Assembly: GCA_017439545.1 (NCBI GenBank)
Contig: JAFSIW010000051.1
Coordinates: forward strand, 1-64,000
Direction: 5' to 3'
Source: Clostridia bacterium
GTDB lineage: Bacteria; Bacillota; Clostridia; Oscillospirales; Acutalibacteraceae
Length of the DNA: 64,000 bases
Shown: piece by piece, positions 32,177 to 43,902 of the stretch
How the letters are laid out: each line of letters starts with the position of its first letter
Position numbering within the stretch: position 1 is the first letter of the stretch
Notes under the pieces: generated by a model
Seen by the model: only the letters and a program-made list of their open reading frames with translations
Databases searched by the model: none
Told to the model about the DNA's origin: nothing
Made by a program: the position numbers and the translations under genes

Positions 32177-32722
32177 TTATTCAAAAACTTTTGTTGGATT
32201 GTTGCGTACCTGAGTTGCATTGGCAACCATATCAAATGAACAGGACTGATTTTGATAATGATTGCCCGCTTTGGTATCCATAACAACAACGGTGCTCAAC
32301 ACCTTTGTTTCACCTACTGCCAATACCTTGTCACTCACAAATGGTGTATCACGATTAAAGTCATCCATATCGGCCGCGTAGAGCAATTCTTCACCATCAT
32401 AGATTTCAAAACGCAATACGTCTTGAAGATCACCTACAATGCCGTCTAAATAAATGCGATAGTAAACGTCAACCGTACTGTTATTGGTAATGGTAAAATC
32501 TTTTTTATTAGAGCGACCCGGTTCTAACGCAAAATCTTCTTCAGTGAAGATCGCAACGCCGCCGTTCAGGTCAATGTCTACCTTTGCTGTTTCAAATAAG
32601 TTATCCTCGACCGATAAAAAAGCAGAGACAAACGCATAGGTTGTAACAACAAACATAACAAACAGCAAGACGATTGCCGCAATGCTCAGCCAAACCTTTT
32701 TTTGTAACGAAGAATTATTCAT
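32177..32722 (-). CDS. TasA/camelysin-like secreted or membrane protein
   Basis: 181 residues. N-terminal hydrophobic segment 'VWLSIAAIVLLFVMFVVTTY' (10-29), then 'AFVSAFLSVEDNLFETAKVDIDLN', which resembles the SipW-type cleavage region and first strand of TasA-like proteins. 'ALEPGRSNKKDFTITNNSTVDVYYRIYLD' (about 62-90) matches the 'PG...KDFTVKNTGSVDVYYR' strands of that family. No C-terminal anchor. It overlaps the upstream gene by 8 bases (ATGAATAA), so the pair is translated together. Likely an extracellular fibre or pilus subunit; no signal peptidase lies next to it, so it may depend on the SipW encoded at 7.3-7.9 kb. Confidence 0.65.
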   Translation of the reverse strand: MNNSSLQKKVWLSIAAIVLLFVMFVVTTYAFVSAFLSVEDNLFETAKVDIDLNGGVAIFTEEDFALEPGRSNKKDFTITNNSTVDVYYRIYLDGIVGDLQDVLRFEIYDGEELLYAADMDDFNRDTPFVSDKVLAVGETKVLSTVVVMDTKAGNHYQNQSCSFDMVANATQVRNNPTKVFE

Positions 32723-33521
32723 CAGTTTCTGCCTCCTCTTCTTCGTTTTTACGACGAGTAAACAGCAGGATAAAGATCAATAACATAGCGCTGCCTGCAA
32801 TAACAACCCAAAGAACGATTTGTGTTGAATCGCCGGTTTGGGGAGGAGGATCCAATCCCTCGCTGCCTTCGTCAATATACCACTGGAGGTCCGCCAACAA
32901 ACGAGCCACCTGGTAATCATTGCCAACCGAGGTATCCATAGAAACCTCAACCTTATAAAAGGTATCGGTTACCTTATCCGAGTTGGCAGGCAAAACAGTA
33001 CGAAATTCAATCTCGTGAATCTCGTTGAAGGTGCCTTCGCATAGCACAGCGCCGGTTTCAGCGTTAGTCACTACAACATCCAGCACGTCACCAAGATTTC
33101 TGGTTTGCTCGGTTACCACGCCACGGAACACTAAGGTGACGTCCTTACTATGGTGAGCACGGATGTCATAATAGCGTACTTCTTTATCGCCCGGCACCAT
33201 ATTGCGTACTTCAAAGCGACGATTATGCTCGGCATTGCCTTGATAAAACTCCAAAACGGGAGCGGTCGGTTGAACGGTAGACGAAACCCCCGCCAATTGC
33301 TGATTACCTGAAGTACCGTCGCCGTTTGAAGCATCCCCATCAACAGATGGAGTAATGTAATTGGGAACAGTAACTGTTGTTTCATCCCCTAACCATGAGG
33401 AAATAGCCGGCAGGACATACTTAACACCAACCAGCAACGAAAGGCTGATGGCTAACAAAACAGACAGCACAATAATAAGGATTTTAAGCACCGAGGATTT
33501 TTTATTTAGATTTTTTCCCAT
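32715..33521 (-). CDS. Surface protein with sortase-like PPQTG anchor
   Basis: 268 residues. N-terminal hydrophobic segment (about 12-38), a Ser/Thr/Gly-rich stretch (about 50-85), and a beta-rich domain ('FEVRNMVPGDKEVRYYDIRAHH', 'VTLVFRGVVTEQTRNLGDVLDV') that resembles the TasA-like domain of its partner. The C-terminus reads 'GLDPPPQTGD', then a 20-residue hydrophobic span and 'TRRKNEEEEAETDE', a complete cell-wall sorting signal in which P replaces L in LPxTG. Known sorting signals are cleaved between T and G and joined to peptidoglycan. It could anchor a fibre formed by the downstream protein. First gene of the pair; AAGGACTGAGCGT precedes the ATG. No sortase gene is in view. Confidence 0.7.
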   Translation of the reverse strand: MGKNLNKKSSVLKILIIVLSVLLAISLSLLVGVKYVLPAISSWLGDETTVTVPNYITPSVDGDASNGDGTSGNQQLAGVSSTVQPTAPVLEFYQGNAEHNRRFEVRNMVPGDKEVRYYDIRAHHSKDVTLVFRGVVTEQTRNLGDVLDVVVTNAETGAVLCEGTFNEIHEIEFRTVLPANSDKVTDTFYKVEVSMDTSVGNDYQVARLLADLQWYIDEGSEGLDPPPQTGDSTQIVLWVVIAGSAMLLIFILLFTRRKNEEEEAETDE

Positions 33522-33633
33522 ACGCTCAGTCCTTTACTAAAAAATCTATACACGAACACAACATAACTATCTATTTTGTATTTTAGCACACTCGTTGTGT
33601 AAAATCAAGGCGAATTATGATTTTTTTGAAAAT

Positions 33634-34644
33634 TTATAATAGACCCATCAAGCGCAAGCTAACGGAAATCAAAAGAAGACTGGCCATAGAGCCAACCGAA
33701 GTCCATACCACATATTGGCGGGCAAGTTCACCGTCGTTGCCCATAGAGGTTGCCATAATGGCGCTGGAAACAGCCACAGGCGATCCAAACAAAGCGATCA
33801 ATGCACCGTATTCCCCCGGTCCGCAGGTTAAAACACCCAAGTTGCAGCAGGCAATGGCCGCTGTGAGACCGATGATGGGAGCAATACCAATTCGAAAAAC
33901 ACTGCCCCATAGGATATAATTGAGCTTACTGCGCACTTGGCTAAAATCCAGCAGGCCGCCCATAATAATCAGCGCCAACGGTCCGGAGCTTTGATGAAGC
34001 CAAGTAATCGCCTTAAAAACAAAGGGCAATTGATTTTGGATGGTAAACACAGGTACACCACTAGCATCAGTAGGTAATAAACTGCGAATCAGTAAACAAA
34101 GCAAACCGCCAACAGCTGCAATGATCAGAGGGTTGGTTATAATGTCGCGTATGATCTTGCCAACAGAATGCTTCTTTTCACTACCGGAATAAACGGTTAA
34201 CACAATGACCGCAAGCACGTTAAACAACGGAATAGTGAACGCTGACAAAATTGCCGCCATAGCCGCTCCTTGCGTACCGCCCAAAGCTTCGGCCAGCGGC
34301 AATCCTATAATAGCGAAGTTGGAACGAAATACACATTGAATAAACGGACCTTTAGCCAAGGGATCTTTTACAAAAAGCCTTGCAAACACAATACCAATGA
34401 AAAACAAAAACAGTATAACAGCAAGGCAAAAAACGACCAACGCCCAGTTGAAGTTATCAATTCCATTTACCTTATACACGTTATGGAATATGGTCATTGG
34501 CAACAACAGCTTAAAAACCAAAGAATTGCCGTTGTTTAGGAATTTATCAGATAAGAATCCTACACGGGCAAGAAAATACCCTAATGCCAGTAAAAGAAGG
34601 ATCGGCACAACCGCATTAACAGCAAACATCAATACCCGAAACAC
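33634..34644 (-). CDS. AEC family (auxin efflux carrier-like) transporter
   Basis: 336 residues with about ten hydrophobic segments in two five-helix bundles. 'AVNAVVPILLLLALGYFLARVGFLSDKFLNNGNSLVFKLLLPMTIF' at the N-terminus, 'QCVFRSNFAIIGLPLAEALGG' (about 120) and 'GALIALFGSPVAVSSAIMATSMG' (about 285) are AEC hallmarks. Known bacterial members move malate, malonate or other organic anions; the substrate here is unknown. GTG 34644 is preferred as start because GAGGTG lies 5 bases before it; an ATG nine bases later... is in frame five codons downstream (34629). It lies downstream of fhs but is separated from it by a terminator. Confidence 0.87.
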   Translation of the reverse strand: MFRVLMFAVNAVVPILLLLALGYFLARVGFLSDKFLNNGNSLVFKLLLPMTIFHNVYKVNGIDNFNWALVVFCLAVILFLFFIGIVFARLFVKDPLAKGPFIQCVFRSNFAIIGLPLAEALGGTQGAAMAAILSAFTIPLFNVLAVIVLTVYSGSEKKHSVGKIIRDIITNPLIIAAVGGLLCLLIRSLLPTDASGVPVFTIQNQLPFVFKAITWLHQSSGPLALIIMGGLLDFSQVRSKLNYILWGSVFRIGIAPIIGLTAAIACCNLGVLTCGPGEYGALIALFGSPVAVSSAIMATSMGNDGELARQYVVWTSVGSMASLLLISVSLRLMGLL

Positions 34645-34665
34645 ACAAACACCTCGCAAGATAAA

Positions 34666-34695
34666 ACATTTCCCGACACAAAGGTCGGGAAATGT
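34666..34695 (-). terminator. Terminator at the end of the purine operon
   Basis: 11-bp stem acatttcccga / tcgggaaatgt followed on the minus strand by TTTTATCTTG, 8 bases past the fhs stop. Confidence 0.8.
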
Positions 34696-34703
34696 AAGCA
34701 CGC

Positions 34704-36377
34704 TTAAAACAGACCGGTAATGACACCGTTTTCATCCACATCGATTCGCTCGGCAGCAGGCACACGAGGAAGCCCCGGCATGGTCATGATATCACCGGTA
34801 AGCACAACAATAAATCCTGCACCCGCTGATATTTTCATATCCCGCACGGTAACGGTAAACCCTTCAGGAGCACCTAACTTCTTAGGATCATCCGAAAAGC
34901 TGTATTGCGTTTTTGCCATGCATACAGGACATTGACCGAATCCCATTGCAGCGAGTTTGTCCATCGATTTACGAGCAGCAGGAGTCAAAATCACATCGTC
35001 ACCGCCATATACCTTTTGAACAATCGCGCGGATTTTATCTTCAATGGACAGATCAGCATCATAACTGAACGTGAAATCGGGCGTTTCTTCTTCGCAAAGA
35101 CGAACCACTTCTTTTGCCAAGTCTTCCCCGCCCTTGCCACCTTCTGCCCAAACGTTGGAAAGAGCAACGTTAACACCAAGGGTCTTGCATTCATCCATAA
35201 TGCATTGGATTTCGGCATCGGTATCGGTGGGGAAACGGTTAACCGCAACCACACAGGGCAAACCGTACACGTTTTTAATATTCGATACGTGGCGAAGCAG
35301 GTTGGGAATTCCTTTTTTGAGAGCATCCAAATCCTCAGTACCCAATTGGTCCTTGGCGAGTCCACCGTGCATTTTGAGAGCACGGACGGTAGCAACCACC
35401 ACAACAGCATCGGGAGTCAGTCCTGCCATGCGGCATTTGATATCAAGGAACTTTTCGGCGCCTAAATCAGCACCGAAACCTGCCTCTGTAATGGCATAAT
35501 CCCCCATTTTTAAAGCCATCTTGGTAGCGATGACCGAGTTACAACCGTGAGCAATATTGGCAAAAGGACCGCCGTGCACGAAAGCAGGGGTGCCTTCTAA
35601 AGTTTGCACCAAATTGGGTTTCAATGCATCTTTTAACAAGGCGGTCATAGCACCTTGAGCCTTTAACTGCCCGCAGGTAACGGGTTGATCATCAAAGGTA
35701 TAACCAACAATGATGCGGGAAAGCCGTTCTTTTAAATCGGTCAGGGAGTTAGAAAGACAGAGAATGGCCATAATTTCGCTGGCGACGGTAATATCAAAAC
35801 CGTCTTCACGAGGCACACCGTTGACCTTGCCGCCCAGACCGTCGGTTACGTAACGCAGTTGACGGTCGTTCATATCCACACAACGTTTCCAAGTAATGCG
35901 ACGGGTATCAATCCCCAAAGCGTTCCCTTGATGAATGTGGTTATCAAGCATTGCGGCAAGCAGGTTATTGGCGGCGCCAATAGCATGGAAGTCGCCTGTA
36001 AAATGCAGGTTAATATCTTCCATCGGTACAACTTGCGCATAACCACCGCCTGCGGCACCGCCCTTGACCCCAAACACGGGGCCAAGAGAGGGTTCACGCA
36101 AAGCTACGGTAACGTCCTTGCCAATACGGCGCAAGCCATCTGCCAAACCAATGGTAGTAGTGGTTTTGCCTTCGCCGGCAGGAGTAGGAGTAATGGCGGT
36201 AACCAACACCAGTTTGCCGTTTTGGCGATCGCTTTCTAATAGGGACAAGTCAATTTTTGCTTTATATTTTCCATAATACTCCAACAAATCTTCATCCACA
36301 TGAGCGGTTTTTGCAATTTCACGAATGTGCTGCATTTTGCATTGTTGAGCAATTTCAATATCGCTGAGATAAGCCAT
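34704..36377 (-). CDS. fhs: Formate-tetrahydrofolate ligase
   Basis: Makes 10-formyl-THF from formate, ATP and THF. 557 residues, normal length. P-loop '[21 protein letters not shown]' (about 62-82), '[37 protein letters not shown]' (about 93-130), '[17 protein letters not shown]' (about 268) and 'INRFPTDTD'-type strand '[13 protein letters not shown]' (about 365) are diagnostic. It is the last gene of the purine operon, where its product feeds the two formyl-transfer steps (PurN and AICAR formyltransferase). The location suggests that purine demand sets its expression, not only acetogenic metabolism. 17 bases separate it from purL. Confidence 0.96.
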   Translation of the reverse strand: MAYLSDIEIAQQCKMQHIREIAKTAHVDEDLLEYYGKYKAKIDLSLLESDRQNGKLVLVTAITPTPAGEGKTTTTIGLADGLRRIGKDVTVALREPSLGPVFGVKGGAAGGGYAQVVPMEDINLHFTGDFHAIGAANNLLAAMLDNHIHQGNALGIDTRRITWKRCVDMNDRQLRYVTDGLGGKVNGVPREDGFDITVASEIMAILCLSNSLTDLKERLSRIIVGYTFDDQPVTCGQLKAQGAMTALLKDALKPNLVQTLEGTPAFVHGGPFANIAHGCNSVIATKMALKMGDYAITEAGFGADLGAEKFLDIKCRMAGLTPDAVVVVATVRALKMHGGLAKDQLGTEDLDALKKGIPNLLRHVSNIKNVYGLPCVVAVNRFPTDTDAEIQCIMDECKTLGVNVALSNVWAEGGKGGEDLAKEVVRLCEEETPDFTFSYDADLSIEDKIRAIVQKVYGGDDVILTPAARKSMDKLAAMGFGQCPVCMAKTQYSFSDDPKKLGAPEGFTVTVRDMKISAGAGFIVVLTGDIMTMPGLPRVPAAERIDVDENGVITGLF

Positions 36378-36394
36378 AGAGTACCTCTCCCCTC

Positions 36395-39300
36395 TTATTT
36401 TTTGAAATAGTTAACAGCCGATTCAAACAGTTTCATATCGTATTCACCGGGTACGTTGCGATACAGGTCTTTTGCATACCGCTCCGAGTGCCCCATTTTG
36501 CCCAATACACGACCATCGGGAGAAAGAATTCCTTCAATGGCAGACATGGAATTATTGGGATTATACCGCACGTCATTGGTGGCAAAACCGCTTTCATCCA
36601 CGTATTGGGTAGCAATTTGACCATTGGCAGCCAATCGTGCAATCAACTCAGGATCAGCCAGGAAACGACCTTCACCGTGGGAGATGGGCACGTTGTAAAT
36701 TTCGCCTACTTTGGTTGCCGACAGCCAAGGAGAGGCATTGGACGCAATGCGGGTAGCAACCATACGGGATTGGTGACGACCAATGGTATTAAAGGTCAAG
36801 GTGGGGCAATTTTCATCGGTATCAATGATCTTGCCATAAGGCACAAGACCCAATTTGATAAGGGCCTGGAAGCCGTTACAAATACCGCACATCAGACCGT
36901 CCCGTTTTTCCAGCAGATTGGTTACCTGCTCTTTAATGGCGGCATTGCGGAAGAATGCAGTAATGAATTTACCCGAACCGTCGGGTTCGTCACCACCCGA
37001 GAAACCGCCGGGAATAAACACCATTTGAGAATTGGCCAAACGAGCGGCAAAATCTTCTACACTACGGGCAATCCCGTCGGCAGACAAGTTGTTGATAACA
37101 AAGATTTCGGCATCAGCGCCTGCATCCAACATCACTTTGGCAGAGTCAAACTCGCAGTTGGTGCCGGGGAAAACGGGAATCAATACCTTAGGTTTGGCAA
37201 CTTTAATAGCAGGAGCCACTTGTTTTTGACCTTCATAAGAGAAGGTTTCGGGCTTTTCTCCCACGGCAGGAATGTTACAGCTATATACCGATTCCAATTT
37301 GTTTTCATAAGCTTCCAACGTGCCACCCAAGCAAATGGAAGCATTACCTTTGGTGATCGTCTGTTGGTCGGTGGTTTTACCAATAGTAATGCCCACGTTC
37401 ACGTCGTCGGTTACTTCTAACAGGAATCCACCGTATTGATAACCAAACACATCATCCATTGACAAGGCATCATCATAAGCAAAGCCGATCCAGTTACCAA
37501 AGCACATTTTCATCACCGCTTCGGCAATACCGCCCAGACCGGGAGTGTAAGCGGCAAACACTTTGCCCTGACGCATTAAATCGGTTACGGTATTATATAC
37601 CGAAATCAAGGATTCGGTAACAGGCAGATGATTGGCATCATATTCAGGTTTCACAAACACAACCTTATGGCCTGCGGCTTTAAATTCAGGAGAAATAACT
37701 TCCGAAGTTTTACCTGTGGTAACAGCAAAGGAAACCAAGGTAGGCGGAACGTCTAACTGTTCAAAAGTACCACTCATGGAGTCCTTACCGCCGATAGCAC
37801 CGATACCCAAATTCTTTTGGGCTTCAAACGCACCAAGCAAAGCGGCCAAAGGCTTGCCCCAACGGGCGGGATCTTTACCGGGACGTTCAAAATATTCTTG
37901 GAAAGTCAAGTACACATCATCAAAAGAAGCACCGGTAGCAATCATTTTAGAAACCGATTCCACAACCGCCAGATAAGCGCCGTGGTAAGGGCTCTTTTCG
38001 GTAATGAAAGGATTATAACCCCAAGCCATAAAAGAGCAATCATCGGTATGGGCTTGTTTCATATAAATTTTTTGCACCATAGCCTGAATGGGAGTCAGTT
38101 GATACTTGCCGCCGAAGGGCATCAATACCGTACCGGCCCCAATGGTGGAGTCAAACCGTTCGGAAAGCCCCCGTTTGGAACAGATATTCAAATCCTCTGC
38201 CAAAGCGGCATATTCTTTTACAAAATCGTCGCCAACCTGCTTTTTAAAGCAAGTGGGAGCGGCGGGTGCTACATCAATATGCTTTTCAGCACCGTTGGAA
38301 TTTAAGAATTCACGGCTGATATTTACAATGGTGTTGCCTTTCCAACTCATCACCAATCTGGGTTCTTCGGTTACGGTAGCAACCACGGTGGCTTCCAAGT
38401 TTTCTTTTTGCGCTAAGGCAATAAAAGCATCCACGTCTTTGGGCTCAACCACAACGGCCATCCGTTCTTGGGATTCGCTAATGGCAAGTTCGGTACCGTC
38501 AAGACCTTCGTATTTTTTGGGTACAGCATCCAGATCAATGGTCAGACCGTCGGCAAGTTCCCCAATGGCAACCGAAACACCGCCTGCACCAAAGTCGTTA
38601 CAACGCTTGATCATGCGGCTGGCGGCGGGATTACGGAACAGACGTTGGAGTTTGCGTTCTTCGGGTGCGTTACCCTTTTGCACTTCCGCACCGCAAGTGG
38701 TCAGCGATTCCAGCGTATGGGATTTGGACGAGCCCGTTGCACCGCCGCAACCATCGCGACCGGTACGACCGCCCAAAAGAATGATAATATCCCCTGCATC
38801 GGGACGTTCCCTACGAACGTTCTCGGCAGGAGCAGCGGCGATAACTGCACCGATTTCCATCCGCTTTGCGGCATAACCATCGTGATAAATTTCATCTACA
38901 ATGCCGGTAGCAAGACCGATTTGGTTACCGTAAGAAGAATAGCCGGCGGCGGCAGTAGTAACGATTTTGCGTTGAGGCAATTTACCCGGCATGGTTTCGG
39001 CAATCGGCTTCAAGGGATCCGCCGCGCCGGTAACACGCATAGCACCGTATACGTAAGAACGTCCCGACAGCGGGTCACGAATGGCGCCGCCAATGCAGGT
39101 AGCCGCACCGCCGAAAGGTTCAATTTCAGTGGGATGGTTGTGGGTTTCGTTTTTAAACAGCAACAACCAAGGTTCTTTTTTACCGTCGGCTTCTACCTCA
39201 ATTTTTACGGTACAAGCGTTAATTTCTTCCGATTCATCCAGCTTATCCAACTTGCCGATGGATTTGAGATATTTAGCGGCAAGAGTGCCGATATCCATCA

Positions 39301-40087
39301 GGTTGATGGGTTTGGTGCGACCCAATTCCTTACGGGTTTCAAGATAATCGTTATAAGCATTTTGAAGCAATTCATCTTCAAAAGTCACATTGTCAATGGT
39401 GGTAAGGAAAGTAGTATGACGGCAGTGGTCAGACCAATAGGTGTCGATCATGCGAATTTCGGTGATGGTAGGATCCCGTTGTTCACGAATGAAATATTGT
39501 TGGCAGAAAGCGATATCGTCATTATCCATAGCGAGACCGTATTGCTTAACAAAATCCGCTAAACCTGCGGCATCCAACTTGCAGAAACCATTCAGGGTTT
39601 CTACCGTGGTGGGCAGGTCATATTCCATTTGCAAGGTATCTACCATATCCAGTGAAGCTTCTCTGGATTCCACAGGGTTGATTACGTATTTTTTGATTTG
39701 AGCCACTTCATCGGCAGTCAAATCACCATAAAGCAGATATACCTTTGCCGTACGCACCAAAGGACGTTCACCGCGAGAGATAATTTGGATACATTGCGCG
39801 GCAGAGTCGGCACGTTGGTCGAACTGTCCCGGCAAATATTCCGTAGCAAAAGTTACCGAAGCATCGGTGGGGATGTCATCCGAGATCACATCCAACTGAG
39901 GTTCGGAGAACACGGTGGTTTTGGCGTACTCATACAATTCTTTATCAATGTTTTCTACGTCGTAACGATTGAAAAGACGCACTTTTTCAAGAGAAGAAAT
40001 GCCTAAAAATGTTTTAACGTCTGAAAGCAGAGCGTTGGCTTCATGGGCAAGTTCTGCCTTTTTTTCAACATAAATGCGATATACCAT
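36395..40087 (-). CDS. purL: Phosphoribosylformylglycinamidine synthase, single-chain
   Basis: Converts FGAR, glutamine and ATP to FGAM. 1230 residues in one chain, the fused type found in proteobacteria and many Clostridia, instead of separate PurS, PurL and PurQ. PurS-like start (1-70), '[13 protein letters not shown]' (about 216-228) and '[26 protein letters not shown]' (about 300-325) in the ATP site, and '[17 protein letters not shown]' (about 424). The C-terminal class I amidotransferase has '[18 protein letters not shown]' (about 975), nucleophile Cys in '[18 protein letters not shown]' (about 1075) and 'SHGEGRF' (about 1140). Three bases separate it from purD. Confidence 0.96.
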   Translation of the reverse strand: MVYRIYVEKKAELAHEANALLSDVKTFLGISSLEKVRLFNRYDVENIDKELYEYAKTTVFSEPQLDVISDDIPTDASVTFATEYLPGQFDQRADSAAQCIQIISRGERPLVRTAKVYLLYGDLTADEVAQIKKYVINPVESREASLDMVDTLQMEYDLPTTVETLNGFCKLDAAGLADFVKQYGLAMDNDDIAFCQQYFIREQRDPTITEIRMIDTYWSDHCRHTTFLTTIDNVTFEDELLQNAYNDYLETRKELGRTKPINLMDIGTLAAKYLKSIGKLDKLDESEEINACTVKIEVEADGKKEPWLLLFKNETHNHPTEIEPFGGAATCIGGAIRDPLSGRSYVYGAMRVTGAADPLKPIAETMPGKLPQRKIVTTAAAGYSSYGNQIGLATGIVDEIYHDGYAAKRMEIGAVIAAAPAENVRRERPDAGDIIILLGGRTGRDGCGGATGSSKSHTLESLTTCGAEVQKGNAPEERKLQRLFRNPAASRMIKRCNDFGAGGVSVAIGELADGLTIDLDAVPKKYEGLDGTELAISESQERMAVVVEPKDVDAFIALAQKENLEATVVATVTEEPRLVMSWKGNTIVNISREFLNSNGAEKHIDVAPAAPTCFKKQVGDDFVKEYAALAEDLNICSKRGLSERFDSTIGAGTVLMPFGGKYQLTPIQAMVQKIYMKQAHTDDCSFMAWGYNPFITEKSPYHGAYLAVVESVSKMIATGASFDDVYLTFQEYFERPGKDPARWGKPLAALLGAFEAQKNLGIGAIGGKDSMSGTFEQLDVPPTLVSFAVTTGKTSEVISPEFKAAGHKVVFVKPEYDANHLPVTESLISVYNTVTDLMRQGKVFAAYTPGLGGIAEAVMKMCFGNWIGFAYDDALSMDDVFGYQYGGFLLEVTDDVNVGITIGKTTDQQTITKGNASICLGGTLEAYENKLESVYSCNIPAVGEKPETFSYEGQKQVAPAIKVAKPKVLIPVFPGTNCEFDSAKVMLDAGADAEIFVINNLSADGIARSVEDFAARLANSQMVFIPGGFSGGDEPDGSGKFITAFFRNAAIKEQVTNLLEKRDGLMCGICNGFQALIKLGLVPYGKIIDTDENCPTLTFNTIGRHQSRMVATRIASNASPWLSATKVGEIYNVPISHGEGRFLADPELIARLAANGQIATQYVDESGFATNDVRYNPNNSMSAIEGILSPDGRVLGKMGHSERYAKDLYRNVPGEYDMKLFESAVNYFKK

Positions 40088-40090
40088 AGG

Positions 40091-41362
40091 TTAATTCTCC
40101 TTTCCTGCATCTAATGCCCGTTTGCCAATATCGTGACGGTAATAAGCATTTTCAAAGTGAATCTTGGCTACCAAACCATAAGCCTTGGTAACTGCATCCG
40201 ACAACACGTCGGCTTTCGCAACCGCGCCAAGCACACGACCACCGCCGGTGCACAGTTTACCGTCAATGATTTTAGCACCGGCAACATACACTTCCCCATC
40301 CAAATCAGCGGGAATGGTCATTTCAAAGCCGGTTTCATATTTACCGGGGTATCCGTTGGACGCCATAACCACACAGCAAGCTGAACCGTTAGAGAAACGA
40401 ATGTCGGTGTCTTTCAGCGTACCGTTGGTGGTAGCCATCATAGCTTCTAACAAATCAGTTTCCATCAAAGGCAGAACGACTTGGGTTTCGGGGTCACCAA
40501 ATCGGCAGTTGTATTCAATTACCTTGGGACCGTTGGGTGTTAACATCAAACCAAAATACAAGCAACCTTTAAAGGGACGCCCTTCAGCCTTCATGGCGTT
40601 AATGGTAGGCACAAAAATGGTTTCCATACACACCTTGGCAACGTCAGCAGTATAGTAAGGGTTAGGCGCAACCGTACCCATACCGCCGGTGTTCAGCCCG
40701 GTGTCGTTGTCCCCTGCCCGTTTGTGGTCCATGGAGGAGACCATAGGCACCACCGTTTCGCCGTCGGTAAAGGCAAGCACCGAAACTTCGGGGCCGGTTA
40801 AAAATTCTTCTACTACGATTTGGTTACCGCTTTCGCCGAAAACCTTGTCTTCCATCATGGAGTGAACGGCATTCAAAGCCTCGTCGCGGGTGGTGGCGAT
40901 CACAACACCCTTGCCAAGCGCCAAACCGTCAGCCTTGATAACCGTGGGAATAGGAGCGGTTTGCAAGTAATCAGCCGCCTTGGCGGGATCATCAAACACC
41001 TCATAAGTAGCGGTAGGAATATTGTATTTCTTCATCAGGTTTTTAGAGAAAACCTTACTGCCTTCAATAATTGCCGCTTTGGCATCGGGACCAAAGCAAG
41101 GAATGCCAACGGCATTCAAAGCATCCACACATCCCAAAACCAAGGGATCATCGGGAGCAACGACGGCATAGTCAATGGCATTTTCTTTGGCAAAAGCCAC
41201 GATTTTATCAATTTCTTTGGCACCGATATTTACACAAGTAGCGTCTGCCGCAATGCCGCCGTTGCCGGGCAAAGCAAAGATTTCTGTTACCGAAGAGTTT
41301 TGTTTTAATTTCTTGATAATGGCATGTTCACGGCCGCCACCGCCGACTACCATCAGTTTCAT
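40091..41362 (-). CDS. purD: Phosphoribosylamine-glycine ligase
   Basis: ATP-grasp enzyme making GAR from phosphoribosylamine and glycine. 423 residues, standard. 'VVGGGGREHAIIKKLKQN' (5-22), 'FALPGNGGIAADATCVNI' (about 33), ATP-grasp strands 'PTVIKADGLALGKGVVIA' (about 143-160) and 'VVEEFLTGPEVSVLAFTDG' (about 187), and 'GLNTGGMGTVAPNPYYT' (about 221) and 'YNCRFGDPETQVVLPLM' (about 289). The glycine it uses can come from glyA immediately upstream in the operon. Confidence 0.96.
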   Translation of the reverse strand: MKLMVVGGGGREHAIIKKLKQNSSVTEIFALPGNGGIAADATCVNIGAKEIDKIVAFAKENAIDYAVVAPDDPLVLGCVDALNAVGIPCFGPDAKAAIIEGSKVFSKNLMKKYNIPTATYEVFDDPAKAADYLQTAPIPTVIKADGLALGKGVVIATTRDEALNAVHSMMEDKVFGESGNQIVVEEFLTGPEVSVLAFTDGETVVPMVSSMDHKRAGDNDTGLNTGGMGTVAPNPYYTADVAKVCMETIFVPTINAMKAEGRPFKGCLYFGLMLTPNGPKVIEYNCRFGDPETQVVLPLMETDLLEAMMATTNGTLKDTDIRFSNGSACCVVMASNGYPGKYETGFEMTIPADLDGEVYVAGAKIIDGKLCTGGGRVLGAVAKADVLSDAVTKAYGLVAKIHFENAYYRHDIGKRALDAGKEN

Positions 41363-41406
41363 AAGTCCACCTCTGTAATAAGTAGTTATAATAAGCAGTT
41401 GTGGGC

Positions 41407-41430
41407 GGCGAAAAAAATCACTTTTTCGCC
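41407..41430 (-). other. Intercistronic hairpin between glyA and purD
   Basis: Stem ggcgaaaaa / tttttcgcc, extended by a few G-C pairs, in the 82-base glyA-purD gap. No T-run follows on the transcript, so it looks like an mRNA processing or stability element and not a terminator. Confidence 0.45.
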
Positions 41431-41444
41431 ACCCGATGTTTCAA

Positions 41445-42683
41445 TTATTCGTAAATGGGGAAGTTTTCACAAAGAGCCATAACTTCGGCACTGATGCGGT
41501 CTTTGGATTCTTCGTAATTGGCCGCAATTTCTTTCATCCAAGCGGCGATTTTCACCATTTCTGCCTCTTTAAAGCCACGGCTGGTCACCGCAGGAGTACC
41601 CACACGGATACCGCTGGTTACGAAGGGGCTTTGAGGATCGTTGGGAATGGTGTTTTTATTTACGGTGATGTGAACGCTGTCCAAACGGGCTTCCATTTCT
41701 TTACCGGTAATACCGAAGGGTTGCAGATCCAAAAGCATCAGATGGTTATCGGTACCGCCCGAAACCACACGGAAGCCTTGTTTGGTCAGTTCTTCGGACA
41801 GAACAGCCGCATTCTTCACGATTTGTTGTTGATATTCTTTGAATTCGGGTTTCAAAGCTTCGCCGAAAGCAACCGCTTTTGCGGCGATGATGTGCATCAA
41901 AGGACCGCCTTGAATACCGGGGAAAATGGCTTTGTCGATCTGTTTGGCAAATTGTTCTTTGCACAAGATAAGACCGCCGCGAGGGCCCCGCAAGGTCTTA
42001 TGGGTGGTGGTAGTAACCACGTCGGCATAAGGCACAGGGCTGGGATGCAATCCTGCGGCAACCAAACCGGCAATGTGAGCCATATCTACCAGATAGTAAG
42101 CACCAACTTCGTCACAGATTTCACGGATTTTAGCAAAATCAATGGTACGGGAATAGGCGCTGGCACCTGCAATGATCATTTTCGGTTTGCATTCTTTGGC
42201 AATGCGAAGCATATCGTCATAATCCAACACTTCGGTATCGTCTGCCACACCGTAAGGAACGATGTTGAAATATTTACCAGAAATATTAACGGGAGAACCG
42301 TGAGACAAGTGACCACCATGGGCAAGATTGAGGCCCATTACGGTGTCGCCTTTTTCCAAAAGGCCGAAGAAAACAGCCAAGTTGGCACTGGCACCACTAT
42401 GGGGTTGCACGTTAGCGTGGTCGGCACCGAACAATTTGCAAGCACGGTCGCGGGCGATGTTTTCTACGATGTCAACCTTTTCGCAACCACCGTAGTAGCG
42501 TTTGCCGGGATACCCTTCGGCATATTTGTTGGTCAGCACAGTACCTGCGGCAAGTAAAACCGCTTCAGACACAATATTTTCGGAAGCAATCAACTCAATG
42601 TTATGGCGTTGACGGGTCAATTCTTCATTGCAAGCAGAAGCAACCTCGGGGTCAAAGTTCATCAATTGATCAAAAAAACTCAT
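41445..42683 (-). CDS. glyA: Serine hydroxymethyltransferase
   Basis: PLP enzyme converting serine and THF to glycine and methylene-THF. 412 residues, normal. '[23 protein letters not shown]' (about 22-45), '[17 protein letters not shown]' (about 52-68), PLP-lysine motif '[18 protein letters not shown]' (about 222-240) and '[12 protein letters not shown]' (about 306). Placed inside the purine operon, it provides both the glycine for PurD and folate one-carbon units for the formyltransferases, which explains its location. Confidence 0.96.
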   Translation of the reverse strand: MSFFDQLMNFDPEVASACNEELTRQRHNIELIASENIVSEAVLLAAGTVLTNKYAEGYPGKRYYGGCEKVDIVENIARDRACKLFGADHANVQPHSGASANLAVFFGLLEKGDTVMGLNLAHGGHLSHGSPVNISGKYFNIVPYGVADDTEVLDYDDMLRIAKECKPKMIIAGASAYSRTIDFAKIREICDEVGAYYLVDMAHIAGLVAAGLHPSPVPYADVVTTTTHKTLRGPRGGLILCKEQFAKQIDKAIFPGIQGGPLMHIIAAKAVAFGEALKPEFKEYQQQIVKNAAVLSEELTKQGFRVVSGGTDNHLMLLDLQPFGITGKEMEARLDSVHITVNKNTIPNDPQSPFVTSGIRVGTPAVTSRGFKEAEMVKIAAWMKEIAANYEESKDRISAEVMALCENFPIYE

Positions 42684-42700
42684 TTTAATTCTCCTTATTC

Positions 42701-43882
42701 TTAGTGATGGAACAAACGCATGCCGGTAAAGGACATGATCATCTTATATTTATTACAGCAATCAATAACGATATCGTCACGGATGGAGCCGCCGGGTTCG
42801 GCAATGTAAGAAACACCGCTGCGTTTGGCACGTTCAATGTTATCGTCAAAGGGGAAGAAAGCGTCGGAACCCAATGCGACACCCGTAATGGTAGAGAGAT
42901 AGGCCTTTTGCTCATCCATGGTAAAGGGCGCGGGTTGTTCGCTGAAGTATTTTTGCCAATTGCCATCGGCACAAACGTCTTCTTCGTTTTGGTTGATGTA
43001 ACCGTCGATCACGTTGTCGCGGTCGGCACGACCCAAGGTGGGCAAGAAAGGAAGATTGAGCACTTTTTCGTGTTGACGCAAGTGCCAGGTATCGGCCTTT
43101 CCGCCTGCCAAACGGGTACAATGGATACGGGATTGTTGCCCTGCTCCTACCCCAATGGCTTGTCCGTCTACTGCGTAGCAAACCGAGTTGGATTGGGTAT
43201 ATTTCAAGGTGATCAATGCAACGATCAGGTCGCGAGCCGCTTCATCCGATAAGGCTTTGTTTTCGGTTACGATGTTGGAAAGCAATTCACGATCAATTTT
43301 AAAATTATTTCTGCCTTGTTCAAAGGTGATGCCGTAAACCTGTTTACGCTCGGTTTCTTCGGGAACGTAGTTGGGATCAATGGCAATTACATTATAATTC
43401 CCTTTACGCTTTGATTTCAAGATTTCCAAAGCTTCAGGCTCATAACCGGGGGCAATAACACCGTCAGAAATTTCACGTTGAATCAGTTTGGCGGTGGTAA
43501 CGTCGCACACGTCCGAAAGGGCGATAAAGTCACCAAAGGAACACATACGGTCGGTACCACGAGCACGTGCATAAGCACAAGCCAAGGGAGATTCATCCAA
43601 GCCCTCGATATCGTCCACGAAGCAGGCTTTTTTCAAAGTATCAGAAAGAGGCAATCCAACTGCGGCAGAAGTGGGACTAACGTGCTTGAAAGAGGTAGCG
43701 GCGGGCATACCCAAGGCTTCTTTTAATTCTTTTACCAGTTGCCAAGCATTAAAAGCATCCAAAAAGTTAATGTAGCCGGGTCTGCCACACAAAATTTCAA
43801 TGGGCAGTTCTCCGTTTTCCATAAAAATGCGGGAGGGTTTTTGGTTGGGATTACAACCATATTTCAGTTCTAATTCTTTCAT
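42701..43882 (-). CDS. AICAR formyltransferase, stand-alone
   Basis: Carries out the formyl transfer from 10-formyl-THF to AICAR that the C-terminal domain of bifunctional PurH performs. 393 residues with no MGS-like IMP cyclohydrolase domain. '[18 protein letters not shown]' (3-20), '[20 protein letters not shown]' with the active-site K-H pair (about 61-80), '[20 protein letters not shown]' (about 103-122), '[30 protein letters not shown]' (about 233-262) and '[30 protein letters not shown]' near the C-terminus are diagnostic. The next gene upstream supplies the missing cyclohydrolase as a separate protein. The split form is called PurV by some authors. Confidence 0.93.
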   Translation of the reverse strand: MKELELKYGCNPNQKPSRIFMENGELPIEILCGRPGYINFLDAFNAWQLVKELKEALGMPAATSFKHVSPTSAAVGLPLSDTLKKACFVDDIEGLDESPLACAYARARGTDRMCSFGDFIALSDVCDVTTAKLIQREISDGVIAPGYEPEALEILKSKRKGNYNVIAIDPNYVPEETERKQVYGITFEQGRNNFKIDRELLSNIVTENKALSDEAARDLIVALITLKYTQSNSVCYAVDGQAIGVGAGQQSRIHCTRLAGGKADTWHLRQHEKVLNLPFLPTLGRADRDNVIDGYINQNEEDVCADGNWQKYFSEQPAPFTMDEQKAYLSTITGVALGSDAFFPFDDNIERAKRSGVSYIAEPGGSIRDDIVIDCCNKYKMIMSFTGMRLFHH

Positions 43883-43902
43883 CCTGATTGCTCCTTAATT
43901 GA

